Shown in pieces: positions 32,741-41,522 of a stretch of DNA of 64,000 nucleotides. Position 1 is the first letter of the stretch; each line of letters opens with the position of its first letter. Source of the DNA: Chloroflexota bacterium (GTDB lineage Bacteria; Chloroflexota; Anaerolineae; UBA4142); assembly GCA_016219275.1 (NCBI GenBank), contig JACRBM010000066.1, positions 1 through 64,000 of the forward strand, read 5' to 3'. The translations under genes were made by a program, and so were the position numbers. Below the pieces are notes generated by a model. It did not search any database. It saw only the letters and a program-made list of their open reading frames with translations, and had not been told where the DNA came from.

Positions 32741-32885
32741 GGCAGTCCTCCTGCTTGAATATGCAAGAGCGTTTGGAGACAATCGCCCAACGGGGCGGCG
32801 CGAAGCGTCCGCTCGAACTATGTCTTATGCGGACGAAGTTCCACATAAGCTTTCGCTAGGGTTGTTATGCAGAATTTTTTCTGTA

Positions 32886-34333
32886 TAACTGCCGTAACTG
32901 CTCACAACTTTTTTGACGATGAGGTGTTCTAACCGACGAAATGACTTTGCCCTCACCGGATTCGCTCAACAATCTTACCCGCGAAGAACTGCTGGCACTC
33001 GTTGTGCAGCTGATCGCCGAGGTACAACGATTGCAAGCGGAAGTGGACCGGCTCAGCAAGCCCCCGACCACTTCGCAGAATTCGTCGCAACCACCCTCAC
33101 GCGATCACAAACGCAACGTGGCGGTCAAGTCTGCACCCCGTCCCCATGGCGCAAAACCTGGTCACGCAAAAGCAGTCCGTCCACTGGTCGAACACCCGGA
33201 CACCGTGATCGAGAGTCCCGTGACGACCTGCCGGAACTGTGGCACGGACTTGCACGCCGTCACGCCTCAGCGAATTCTGCGTCGCCAACTCACGGAGTTG
33301 CCCGAGATCACACCGGTCGTCATCGAAACACGCCAGCACGAAGTGGTGTGTCCGGGATGCCGACAACTCCAACGCGGCACGTTGCCTGAGGGTTTGGAAG
33401 CCACCCGCCAGTTTGGGCCACGCTTGGAAGCCCTGGTGACCTATTTCCATCACGAACACCACATGGGCTTTGAACGGCTCCAAACTGTCCTAGCCGATGT
33501 CTTGGATATTCCGCTGAGTGAAGGCGGTGCGGTCGCAATGGTGGAACGTGCGGGTACCGCCGCCCAACCCGAAGCCGAAGCGATTGGCGAACGCGTGCGG
33601 CACAGTCCAGTGATCGGCAGCGATGAAACCAGTGCGCGGGTCAACGGGCGCAACTGGTGGGAATGGGTCTTCCTGAGTTCCGTTGGCGAATATCATGTGA
33701 TCAAACCCAGTCGCGGTCAAGATGTGATTGATGAATTCATGGGTGACCACTGCGCCGACGTGTGGCAAAGCGATTGTTGGAGACCGCAATTGAACGCCCC
33801 GAGCCAACAGCATCAACTATGTATCCCCCACCAGATCCGCAATCTGCAAGGGTTGATCGATCAACGTCCGCACTTGACCTGGGCGCGTGAGGTGCAAGAC
33901 CTATTCCGTGCGGCGGTTCATCTGCGACATCGGCGGGATGACCTAACCCCAGTGGGTTTCCGCCGTCAAGTCACCGTCATGGAAAAACGCTTGGATCGCT
34001 TGTTGCAACGACGGGTGACCGGACGGTTAGCGCAGAACTTGCGTGAACGCTATCGGACACATCGGAACAGTTTGTTCGTCTTCTTGCATCGCACCGATGT
34101 TTCGCCCGACAATAATGCGTGTGAACGCGCATTACGCCCTTCGGTCGTTCATCGCAAAGTGCTGGGAAGCTTTCGATCCGAGTGGGGACCGAAAGCCTAC
34201 GCCGCGTTGGCATCGGTTTTGAATACCGCCAAGCGGTCGGGCGCAAATGTCTTTCAAACATTGGTCGCGTTGATGGGCAAACCTGTTTTGTCTTACCTGG
34301 CTTCGCCAATCTCGTGAGCAGTTACTAACTGCC
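32886..34333 (+). mobile_element. IS66-type insertion sequence with 8-bp target duplication
   Basis: Terminal repeats GTAACTGCTCAC (32894-32905) and GTGAGCAGTTAC (34314-34325) are perfect inverted copies. They are flanked by identical 8-bp sequences TAACTGCC (32886-32893 and 34326-34333), the target duplication size known for IS66 elements. The body (1432 bp) holds one transposase gene whose stop codon lies inside the right repeat. The element looks intact and recent. IS66 elements with a single TnpC-type gene belong to the ISBst12-like group. Confidence 0.93.
32941..34317 (+). CDS. IS66-family transposase (TnpC-type)
   Basis: The 458-residue protein has a coiled-coil start (LLALVVQLIAEVQRLQAEVDRL), a Pro/Ser-rich spacer, a zinc finger (CRNCG..., CPGC), and a DDE core: GSDETSARVNG (first Asp), DCWRP (second Asp region, here DVWQSDCW), and NNACERALRP with the catalytic Glu. 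TnpA and TnpB partners are missing, as in the single-gene subgroup. Confidence 0.93.
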   Translation: MTLPSPDSLNNLTREELLALVVQLIAEVQRLQAEVDRLSKPPTTSQNSSQPPSRDHKRNVAVKSAPRPHGAKPGHAKAVRPLVEHPDTVIESPVTTCRNCGTDLHAVTPQRILRRQLTELPEITPVVIETRQHEVVCPGCRQLQRGTLPEGLEATRQFGPRLEALVTYFHHEHHMGFERLQTVLADVLDIPLSEGGAVAMVERAGTAAQPEAEAIGERVRHSPVIGSDETSARVNGRNWWEWVFLSSVGEYHVIKPSRGQDVIDEFMGDHCADVWQSDCWRPQLNAPSQQHQLCIPHQIRNLQGLIDQRPHLTWAREVQDLFRAAVHLRHRRDDLTPVGFRRQVTVMEKRLDRLLQRRVTGRLAQNLRERYRTHRNSLFVFLHRTDVSPDNNACERALRPSVVHRKVLGSFRSEWGPKAYAALASVLNTAKRSGANVFQTLVALMGKPVLSYLASPIS

Positions 34334-34424
34334 TATGTGCCGATTATATGCCGGCTCCCAGGAAGTTCATGTGCAATGAATCGACCCAGTTTGTTCGATT
34401 CCGTCGCATCGTTCCCCCACTTGA

Positions 34425-34601
34425 TCAGTCCCAGTCGAATCGCCTTCGCCCCGCCTGCGTGCGATCATTCGTTCCCAGTTTTTGCAAAATCGTGTGCGCG
34501 TATCCTTTCACCATGCCGGGACTGAGCACGAGTACTACGGCATTCGCTTGGTTCCTCAAGCGCAGAATTTCTTTTTCGCGCGCGGTCAGTGACTTGGGCA
34601 T
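34425..34601 (-). pseudogene. Degenerate LuxR/GerE-type DNA-binding domain
   Basis: The frame reads KSLTAREKEILRL, a gap, then SPGMVKGYAHTILQKLGTNDRTQA, the typical LuxR helix-turn-helix (LT-RE-E-L, V-x-x-H-x-x-x-I-L-x-K-L-G-x-x-x-R-T-Q-A). The middle helix (normally NKEIA) has decayed and no sensory domain is present. It is a fragment, possibly from an old LuxR gene. Confidence 0.55.
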
Positions 34602-34662
34602 CCGACAGGACAAAGTCCTATGATAAGATGCTTTAGGCATTTAGCCAATGAATACCCCAGAG

Positions 34663-34968
34663 TTATTCTCCATCCGAATCCGCCATGGTTTTTGGATTAG
34701 GAGTTTTTGTTGGTTCTTTAGCGATGAGTTCTTCAATGTGTTTGATTACATCCGGTCGCGTTTTCCCAAACCGCTTGAAGTAAATCCTTTCGATAAAGTC
34801 AGGCAGGGGCGCTTTCCACGGTTCCTGCTTGGTATTCGCCAACGCGCCCAATTTTTTGGGATTCATGCCCAACTCGCGCGCCATTTGGACGTGAGCATCG
34901 GAGAGGTGATATTTCTTGCGCGCGTCGATCCACGCTTGATCTTTGGCGGCATTCTTCTTTTTCGACAT
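34663..34968 (-). CDS. Conserved small hypothetical protein
   Basis: The 101-residue protein has a basic start (MSKKKNAAKDQAW), helical segments including VQMARELGMNPKKLG, and a conserved Lys-Gln-Glu-Pro-Trp-Lys-Ala-Pro-Leu stretch before a PDFIERIYFKRFG helix. I recognise the pattern as a recurrent hypothetical family in bacteria but no function is known. It is mirrored in orientation with the next gene. Confidence 0.65.
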   Translation of the reverse strand: MSKKKNAAKDQAWIDARKKYHLSDAHVQMARELGMNPKKLGALANTKQEPWKAPLPDFIERIYFKRFGKTRPDVIKHIEELIAKEPTKTPNPKTMADSDGE

Positions 34969-35040
34969 CGGTCCCTTTCATTCGATCTGGAAAACGTCCG
35001 CGTTCCTCGCCGGCGATGCTTTGTCCGTGATCACGTCGCT

Positions 35041-35544
35041 TTATTTCGTGGTACTCTTTTGCTCCGGGCAGGTCAATTGCCGAGCGCTATCAAGGTGGAG
35101 CACCAACTCATCGGCGAGTGCATCGGGATCATCCGGGTCAGCCTCGGGATCACGCGCGAAAGCAAGCGCCAATCCCTCTGGTTCCTCACCGGCTTCGACG
35201 TAAGCTACACCCACCAGGTAACAACCAGAGATTTCGCTCAAGACCTCGTCTTCGTCTTGAGGAGCAACGTGCAGCGCACCGCCACAATCGGGGCAGAAGA
35301 GCGGTATGGTATGCCCATCTTCAAATACCAACGTCAAGGGCGTTTTTGCGCTTGGGGGCACAATATCTTTGACGCGCTTGCCGCCCAGATGTCCATCCAC
35401 GCGTTCGATCACGCACTCGTAATTATCTCCAACACGAATCATGGGGCACTCGTGATCGTGACAAAAAAGCATTCCGTCGAGTAATCCTTGATCAGTCATT
35501 GCATTCTCTTTCGCGGCAGCACCATCAAGATTGTGTTCGTCCAT
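35041..35544 (-). CDS. Zinc-ribbon-containing hypothetical protein
   Basis: The 167-residue protein has Cys and His (FCHDHECPMI), a later Cys pair (FCPDCGG), and a very acidic Asp/Glu-rich tail. The central region has beta strands. A second Met at residue 16 could be the true start (the upstream part is not Cys-containing). Function unknown. Confidence 0.55.
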   Translation of the reverse strand: MDEHNLDGAAAKENAMTDQGLLDGMLFCHDHECPMIRVGDNYECVIERVDGHLGGKRVKDIVPPSAKTPLTLVFEDGHTIPLFCPDCGGALHVAPQDEDEVLSEISGCYLVGVAYVEAGEEPEGLALAFARDPEADPDDPDALADELVLHLDSARQLTCPEQKSTTK

Positions 35545-35761
35545 AACCTGGGTTCATCGCTGCCTTCGATTCATTCTGAATGCTTGTTATTATAACTGTA
35601 ATCTCTCTGGCACACAATTGTTAGCGCGCTGTAACATTGAGCATTCTGAAATGTCTGTCCAACGATCTGTATGCGATGGATTACAATTGCGGTTGCCAAG
35701 ATTTCTTCCAACCTTTGACGTGCGGATTGCTCGATGATAGAATCAAGCCAGGAGAATAACC

Positions 35762-36142
35762 ATGCCGAAAAAGAAAAAAACCACACCGAAACATCCCAGT
35801 TCGCGCTCGCGCTCAGCCCGCGCCCAGCAGTGGACTGCCGCGCAGGTTCGCGATTTGTTGACGAATCCCAGCTACGGTTATGGGATCGTCCTGGAACCTG
35901 CCGACCGTGTCCCCGCCGAGATTCAGAAATTCGAAGTGCAACTCGCGGACGAACAAAACAAGCGCGGGTTTGGATTCACCTTGCAAGAGTTGGACGAACG
36001 CTTTCAATCGTTCATCACGTCCCTCGTCGAAAGCGGATCGTTCACGCGTGGGAATGATGCCCCACCCATCATCGACAAAGAAACCTGGCTTCAAGCCCAG
36101 CAGGTTGCCATCGGACGCTTGGCGCGCGGCGGGCCGACGTAG
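35762..36142 (+). CDS. Small basic protein with recombinase-like 'WTAAQVRDLLTNPSY' segment
   Basis: The 126-residue protein starts with MPKKKKTTP and a Ser/Arg-rich arm. Residues about 24-40 resemble the segment of Recombinase domains where a helix (V-R-x-L-L-x-N-P-x-Y) precedes DNA binding. The remainder is helical. AGGAG is well spaced before the ATG. It may be an accessory DNA-binding protein of the mobile region or a fragment; function unknown. Confidence 0.5.
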   Translation: MPKKKKTTPKHPSSRSRSARAQQWTAAQVRDLLTNPSYGYGIVLEPADRVPAEIQKFEVQLADEQNKRGFGFTLQELDERFQSFITSLVESGSFTRGNDAPPIIDKETWLQAQQVAIGRLARGGPT

Positions 36143-36281
36143 TAGCGATAGGTAAAACAAAGCTTAGCCAATTGGCATACTCCGCACACTGTTGGAAACC
36201 ATTAGTTCTGCGTCATGCCGTTCAAGTTCAAACGGGTCAGCGCAATAGCATCTACAAACACTCCATTTGAAAGGAAACTTG

Positions 36282-36784
36282 ATGACACAGTTTCACCAGC
36301 GGAAACTTCCTGACTTTTCAACTTTACTTTGCGGACGTACGCCACCCGATGACATAGGTTTTGAATCAGAAAAACTCTGGGTTTGGTATAACAACACAGA
36401 CAAGGACTGGTGGAGTGTTGGCGAGACGCCGCACATGCACACGATTGCTGATGAATGTTTTATCGTACTCCGAGGTACGTTGATTGTCGAAGTCAGTGGA
36501 GAACGCTTCGAGGTAGGAAAACGAGAGTTTTGTTGTTTTCCTGCAGGAACGTATCATGCTATCGTACTCTATCTGTGGGTTTTTAGCGTGCCCATTAACA
36601 TAGGCGTTTCAATGAGCGATTATGGCAAGTATGCACATGCACGGCCAAAATCGCTAGGTTTTCAGGAGAAACCCACAGATAGAGTATCGTAGATATTCAC
36701 CCACCCGTAGAAATGTTCGCGATAAAATCCCCCTCTGTGAAAGACAAGGTCTATCAAGAACCACATACGGAAGACCGCGCGTAA
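36282..36784 (+). pseudogene. Cupin-domain gene split by a MITE
   Basis: The front part (to residue about 95) has the cupin pattern: PHMHTIADECFIVLRGTL (His, His, Glu metal ligands) and FPAGTYHAI. After an inserted 120-bp element the cupin frame resumes with VDIHPPVEMFAIKSPSVKD and ends at TAA 36782-36784. Removing the element and one copy of its 5-bp duplication joins both parts in frame (GTYHAIVDIHPP). The current frame stops at 36690-36692 with a foreign tail. Probably inactive or altered. Confidence 0.8.
36561..36690 (+). mobile_element. 120-bp MITE with 17-bp terminal inverted repeats and ATCGT duplication
   Basis: ACTCTATCTGTGGGTTT (from 36566) and AAACCCACAGATAGAGT (to 36685) are perfect inverted repeats. 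The element (36566-36685) is flanked by ATCGT on both sides (36561-36565 and 36686-36690). It has no transposase, so it would need a partner in trans. Additional subterminal inverted pieces (TTTAGCG, CGCTAGG) are visible. Confidence 0.85.
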
Positions 36785-37046
36785 TGAATAATCTGTCCCA
36801 TGCGAAATAGTTTTGGAGAGCAAGCGGAGAATAATGACCGAAGACGCACGCCGCAGACACATGCACACCGACCGCACCATGTACGCGCCTTTTAGCGAAC
36901 TTGGTTGGCGCGGTTGAACGTTGGTTTGGTTTCGCGGGTCACTTTGGGCGCGGTCGGTGCGCGATGGCGTTCTCCGACATTCCGCCGAGAGAGCGAGGCG
37001 GCGAAACACCAGTCGCTCATTGCACCAGAGAATGGAAAGGATGTAA
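36785..37046. other. 262-bp gap, one tiny frame
   Basis: No supported gene. A 27-codon frame (36834-36917; starts MTEDARRRHMHTD) has GGAG close upstream but little else. Nothing else is recognised. Confidence 0.35.
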
Positions 37047-37748
37047 ATGATAAATCAGGTTACCAAAACCGAAACCGCTGACTCCGACTGGAAAGGTCTG
37101 TACAGAGTTGGTGCAGTGGCAGCCTTGCTCATGTTTGCGTTAACGCTGATCCAGAGTTTCATCTTCATCACAAATCCGCCACCCAGCACCGTCATTGACT
37201 ATTTCACACTTTTCCAGAAAAACCAGATTCTAGGGCTCTTAGATCTCGATCTTCTATTGATCGTGATCAATGTTCTTTTGATTCTGATCTACCTTGCCCT
37301 CTACATTGCTCTTGCACGATTCAACAAATCGTACATGACCATCGCGCTCGCCAATGGCATTGTAGGAACAACTCTCTTCTTTGCATCACGCGAAGCGACC
37401 TTCGGTATGCTTTCGCTCAGCAACCAATACGCTGCGGCGAGTACGGACGCTGAGAGAGCCCTGCTCCTTACGGCAGGGCAGACCCTACTGACCATCTACA
37501 ATGGTACCGCATTCGACCTGAGTTACATCTTTGGCGGGATAGTCATTTTGATATTTTCCATTGTCATGGTACAGAGTAATGTATTCGGCAAGGCAACGGC
37601 TTATGTTGGTGTTGTGATGGGAATACTGATGCTCGTGCCGCCGACCGTCGGGACAATCGGACTGGTTCTCTCGCTCCTTTCTCTCGTGCCGACATTGATT
37701 TGGTTGATCCCAATTGCCCGAAGACTTTACCAGTTAGGTGAGCGATAG
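37047..37748 (+). CDS. DUF4386-like six-helix membrane protein
   Basis: The 233-residue protein has six to seven hydrophobic segments (about 22-43, 65-92, 97-115, 150-175, 180-205, 208-225) and a Glu/Arg-containing loop between the third and fourth. This matches the DUF4386 type, which often sits near sigma-factor or stress genes. Ribosome site GGAAAGGATG. Function unknown. Confidence 0.6.
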   Translation: MINQVTKTETADSDWKGLYRVGAVAALLMFALTLIQSFIFITNPPPSTVIDYFTLFQKNQILGLLDLDLLLIVINVLLILIYLALYIALARFNKSYMTIALANGIVGTTLFFASREATFGMLSLSNQYAAASTDAERALLLTAGQTLLTIYNGTAFDLSYIFGGIVILIFSIVMVQSNVFGKATAYVGVVMGILMLVPPTVGTIGLVLSLLSLVPTLIWLIPIARRLYQLGER

Positions 37749-37774
37749 ATTGAACGTCCGGGAGCACATGTCGA

Positions 37775-39202
37775 ATGACTCAACTGACCATTCTCCACAC
37801 GAATGACTTGCACGGTCGCCTGCAACAACTTGAACGCATTGCAACGCTCGCCAAACGAATTCGCTCTGAAGTTCAAGCACAGGGCGGATTCTCTGTGCTG
37901 TGGGATGCAGGAGACGCGGAAGATACGACACTCTTGGAAAGCAGTATGACCAAAGGGAGTGCGGTTTCTGCACTCATGCGCGCAGCGGGTTATGAGCTTG
38001 CCACGCTCGGCAATACCACGCCGATGCGCTATGGTCCTCAAGTCATCCCAGGATTGGCAAAACGATTTGGACAGCCATTGCTCACTGCCAACATGTTCGA
38101 TGCCGCAACGGGACAATTACTTGATGGGCTAGCTCCCTTCGTCATAGGGGAATTCGGCGATACGCAGGTTGGCATCATTGGGCTGACTACACCTGGTTCG
38201 GTCTATTCGGTCTTTAAAGATTTACGCTTGGGCGAACCGATTGCAATCTTACCCGATCTCATTGCGAAAGTCCGCGGTCAAGGCGCACAGATGGTCGTGC
38301 TCTTATCCCATCTGGGATTTTCCGACGATCAAAAAGTGGCAGAGCAAATAGCGGGACTGGATGTAATTATCGGCGCGCACAGTCATACCGAGGTCAACCC
38401 ACCGTTTGTCGTGAACGGAACGCTCATCACGCAAGCCGGCGACTATGGTCGTTTCCTGGGACGTCTCGATTTGGACATTGATGCAAGCGGCAAGATCATT
38501 CAACATCATGGCGAACTGATTCCCGTCGGAGAAGACATCCCGTTGGATGCAACTGTTCAAGCGGCGTACGAAGTCGAAAGAGAAAGCGTGCGCGCCATGA
38601 CCCTCCGTGTGATTGGCGAATTGCGCGATCCGATTGATACGGCGGATGATCGTGAATGCGTGGCAGGTAATTTGCTGGCAGATGCGATACTCCTTCGCAC
38701 CCCAGGCGCTGAAATTGCGCTGGTGCTGGCAGGGCATTGGAGAAGTGGGCTGCCTGCTGGTCCCGTGACGCTTGGCGCGCTAAATACGGCTGTTCGCTCC
38801 ACCGCCAATCCCGCTCGCGTTGAGTTGACGGGCGAACAAATTCTGCATTTCTTGCGTGAATCACTCAAGCCCGAGAATGTAGCGCGTAAACCCAGTAACT
38901 TGCGCGGGGTTGCGCTCGGCTGGCCGCACGTGGCTGGCATCACCGTTCGGTATGATCCCAATGCTCCCGATTCGCTCGAGGTACGCTTGGGCGATCGACT
39001 TCTCAATCCATATGGAAAATATATTGTGGCAGGAACGGATTTGGAATTCTGGGATGCGCCAGGATACCCAGGATATTTGGCATTACCCGAACATCAAATA
39101 GACCTCGACGTGCCCACGATCATTCCTGAAATTATGCAAGACTATCTCGCCAAACATTCGCCTTTGAATGCGCCCACCCTGGGTCGAATCCAAAAACGCT
39201 GA
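37775..39202 (+). CDS. 5'-nucleotidase/UshA-like metallophosphoesterase, catalytic His missing
   Basis: The 475-residue protein has no signal peptide. The metallophosphoesterase domain carries TNDLHG (9-14), DAGD (44-47), GN at 79-80, SHLG, and GAHSHT; a C-terminal 5'-nucleotidase-C domain follows. The usual GNHE(F)D block reads GNTTPM, so the catalytic His after the metal-binding Asn is Thr. Enzyme activity may be altered or lost. Cytosolic location would be unusual for UshA-type enzymes. Confidence 0.8.
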   Translation: MTQLTILHTNDLHGRLQQLERIATLAKRIRSEVQAQGGFSVLWDAGDAEDTTLLESSMTKGSAVSALMRAAGYELATLGNTTPMRYGPQVIPGLAKRFGQPLLTANMFDAATGQLLDGLAPFVIGEFGDTQVGIIGLTTPGSVYSVFKDLRLGEPIAILPDLIAKVRGQGAQMVVLLSHLGFSDDQKVAEQIAGLDVIIGAHSHTEVNPPFVVNGTLITQAGDYGRFLGRLDLDIDASGKIIQHHGELIPVGEDIPLDATVQAAYEVERESVRAMTLRVIGELRDPIDTADDRECVAGNLLADAILLRTPGAEIALVLAGHWRSGLPAGPVTLGALNTAVRSTANPARVELTGEQILHFLRESLKPENVARKPSNLRGVALGWPHVAGITVRYDPNAPDSLEVRLGDRLLNPYGKYIVAGTDLEFWDAPGYPGYLALPEHQIDLDVPTIIPEIMQDYLAKHSPLNAPTLGRIQKR

Positions 39203-39243
39203 ACACTCGACCTGACTGCAAACGACGTAAGAACCGTCAAGGA

Positions 39244-39765
39244 ATGAAACTCCTTATCTTCACCGAAGGCACCATTCTCATGCACGCCGAAGCAGTCGGA
39301 CTGGCTAGAGTCGAGATCGTTCGTCAAATCCGGGAACGAAAAATCGCCATCATCGATTACGCCGCGCATGTCCCGATTGGCCATGCCGTCGAGAAATTGC
39401 GAACGTGGCAACATCAAGGCGCGCAGATTGTTTATCTCACCTCGCGCACAAAACCTGACCAAGTCGCTGCCATTCAAAATGTCCTGAAGCGTCATGGTTT
39501 TCCAGAGGGCGAATTATTTTATCGGCGCTCCGGCGAAGCGTACGCCGATGTTGCCGAGCGCGTGATGCCCGACGTTTTGATCGAAGATGATTGCGCCAGT
39601 ATCGGCGGAGAAAGTGAGATGACGTATCCTCACCTCAAACCCACCGTGCAGGCGCGCATCCAATCGATCACCGTGCCAGAATTTGGCGGAATCGACCATT
39701 TGACGAATCATCTGGCTGAACTTTTCCAACTTGGACAGAAAGGAAACCGCTATGCAAGCCATTAG
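39244..39765 (+). CDS. HAD-like hydrolase family protein
   Basis: The 173-residue protein has a strand-Thr-Glu-Gly start (LLIFTEGTIL), a central helix pair and the strand-Thr-Ser-Arg block (IVYLTSRTKPDQV), then PDVLIEDD-CASIGG, a HAD-like motif order although the first motif DxDx is degenerate (FTEGT). It ends in basic residues overlapping the next gene. Activity is uncertain. Confidence 0.55.
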   Translation: MKLLIFTEGTILMHAEAVGLARVEIVRQIRERKIAIIDYAAHVPIGHAVEKLRTWQHQGAQIVYLTSRTKPDQVAAIQNVLKRHGFPEGELFYRRSGEAYADVAERVMPDVLIEDDCASIGGESEMTYPHLKPTVQARIQSITVPEFGGIDHLTNHLAELFQLGQKGNRYASH

Positions 39766-40753
39766 TCATTCCGAATATGGAGGACTTGAAGTATTGCAAT
39801 TCGTCACCGTGCCAACGCCGACTCTGCAGCCGCGCGACCTGCTTGTGCGCGTCAAGGCATTCGCCGTGAATCCAGTCGATGCCAAGCGACGACGCGCGGG
39901 GAACGCACCGCTAACTTTTCCAAAAATCCTGGGTTTCGATAGCGCAGGGATTGTCGAACAAGTTGGACCCGAGGTCTCTCTTTTCCATGTTGGCGAGGAA
40001 GTCTTCTTCGCTGGAGATGCAACCCGTCAAGGATGTTACGCGGAATTCGTCGCGATTGATGAGCGCATCGTTGGACACAAACCCAAGACGTTGAGTTTCG
40101 CCGAAGCTGCGGCGATTCCGCTCACGGGACTCACCGCCTGGGAAGCTTTCTTCGAGCAGATGCACTTGGAACCTAAGCCCAATGTCAATCGGGGTACGCC
40201 GCTCATCTTCGGTGGTGCCGGTGGAGTGGGTTCCATCGCGATTCAAATTGCCAAGCGCGTGGCGAATATGCATGTGATTGCGACCGCGAGTCGTCCTGCA
40301 TCCATTGAATATTGCCGTCGGATGGGAACCGACGAGGTGGTTGATCATTCACAAGAACTTGGACCGCAACTTCGTGCTCTCGGATTGGATGGCGTTGATT
40401 ACATTCTGAACTGTAATGAGGTCACGAACATTTCACTGCTCGCCGTCGTGCTAAATCCGATGGGAACGATTTGCAATATCGTCGGCGGCGACGCGGCAAA
40501 GTCAATTGACGCCAGTCTCGTGTTTGCCAAGCGCGGCACGCTCACGTTCGAATTGATGTTCGCGCGCTCGCGTCTCAAAATCGAAATGGAACGGCAAGGG
40601 CAAATCCTGAATCGCTTGGCGGAATTGCTCGATCAAAAAATATTGGTCAGCACAATGACGCAACGGATGGATTGGAAGAAGATTCAAGAGGCGCATCGTC
40701 AGATTGAAAGTGGTCACACGCTCGGCAAGATTGTCCTGGACGTATCGAGCTAA
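39752..40753 (+). CDS. Zinc-independent MDR/quinone oxidoreductase-type dehydrogenase
   Basis: The 333-residue protein is of the MDR superfamily. GroES-like domain (about 25-130; AFAVNPVDAKRR, GFDSAGIVEQVG), then a Rossmann fold (GGAGGVGSIAIQIAK, about 150-170) for NAD(P)H. The ATG chosen at 39752 has AAAGGAAACC upstream and overlaps the HAD-like gene. No Cys zinc ligands are visible, pointing to a zinc-free quinone-oxidoreductase-like enzyme (YhfP/AdhP-type). Confidence 0.85.
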   Translation: MQAISHSEYGGLEVLQFVTVPTPTLQPRDLLVRVKAFAVNPVDAKRRRAGNAPLTFPKILGFDSAGIVEQVGPEVSLFHVGEEVFFAGDATRQGCYAEFVAIDERIVGHKPKTLSFAEAAAIPLTGLTAWEAFFEQMHLEPKPNVNRGTPLIFGGAGGVGSIAIQIAKRVANMHVIATASRPASIEYCRRMGTDEVVDHSQELGPQLRALGLDGVDYILNCNEVTNISLLAVVLNPMGTICNIVGGDAAKSIDASLVFAKRGTLTFELMFARSRLKIEMERQGQILNRLAELLDQKILVSTMTQRMDWKKIQEAHRQIESGHTLGKIVLDVSS

Positions 40754-40781
40754 ATTCGCAAGTGAGCAATGGAAGGCAACG

Positions 40782-41390
40782 ATGGCGATTCAAGTCTATC
40801 CTCTGACCAAAGAACGCTGGAATGATTTAGTTGACCTCTTCAATCGTCCCGGCGGATCGATTGTGCGCGGCTGCTGGTGCATGTATTATCGCAAAACCGG
40901 GGCGCATGTTGGCGCGACTGCCGAAGGAAACAAGCGCGCCTTGTTCTCCCTGGTGACGCGCGATCATGCACCTGGCTTGCTTGCGTACCATGATGGTAAA
41001 GCGGTCGGCTGGGTGTCCATTTCGCCACGCGAAGAATACTTGCGGCTGGAGCGGTCTCCCGTGATGAAACCCGTGGATGATAAACCGGTTTGGTCTATTG
41101 TCTGTTTCTATGTCGATCCGCGCGAACGCGGCAAAGGCATCACCGAAGCCTTGCTCGAAGGCGCGATTAAATATGCACGCTCCCAAGGTGCGCGCCTCGT
41201 TGAGGCATATCCTGTCGACAAGGCGGAAAAGAGCCATCCCGACTTTATGTGGTTTGGCGCAAAGACTTGTCCTGAGCGAAGTCGAAGGAAGATTTTTGAC
41301 CGTGCGGGATTCAAGGAAGTGGCACGTCGAAAACCAACTCGCCCTGTCATGCGCAGGGCGCTCCGAAAGAAGAACACTCAACGGAAATAA
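40782..41390 (+). CDS. GNAT N-acetyltransferase with in-frame repeat insertion
   Basis: The 202-residue protein has a GNAT core with VCFYVDPRERGKGITEALLEGAI (motif A, R/Q-x-x-G-x-G) at about 107-129 and an ARSQGARLVEAYP strand-helix (motif B region). Residues about 162-170 (TCPERSRRK) are encoded by a dispersed repeat (41266-41291) and interrupt the normal WFGAK...IFDRAGF segment without changing the frame. Substrate unknown. Confidence 0.78.
   Translation: MAIQVYPLTKERWNDLVDLFNRPGGSIVRGCWCMYYRKTGAHVGATAEGNKRALFSLVTRDHAPGLLAYHDGKAVGWVSISPREEYLRLERSPVMKPVDDKPVWSIVCFYVDPRERGKGITEALLEGAIKYARSQGARLVEAYPVDKAEKSHPDFMWFGAKTCPERSRRKIFDRAGFKEVARRKPTRPVMRRALRKKNTQRK
41266..41291 (+). repeat. Dispersed repeat CTTGTCCTGAGCGAAGTCG inside the GNAT gene
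   Basis: The sequence CTTGTCCTGAGCGAAGTCG, then AAGGAAG, is a repeat that is known from its frequent in-frame translation (TCPERSRR) in Chloroflexota and other assemblies. Here it adds about nine residues to a GNAT protein. Confidence 0.55.
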
Positions 41391-41522
41391 GCGAGTGTCG
41401 AACACGCCAACTAATTATAACGGCGCAGGAGTGCGGTGTGATATAATGCTTGTCGAAAATGAGTGAACAATTCTCCGAGCGTTCGGAGAAAATCTTTGCG
41501 ACGGAATGTGAGCTGGTTGGAG

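Noticed and set aside
32785-32870. A second attC-like element (GCCCAAC...GTTATGC with CGTCCGC/GCGGACG arm) near the nuclease-like gene
   Set aside because: Core sites match only 5 of 7 positions and the inner arms next to them are not complementary, unlike the clear 59-bp site at 48523.
36834-36917. 27-codon frame with GGAG upstream after the cupin gene
   Set aside because: Too short and unremarkable in sequence; no promoter, no neighbour coupling.
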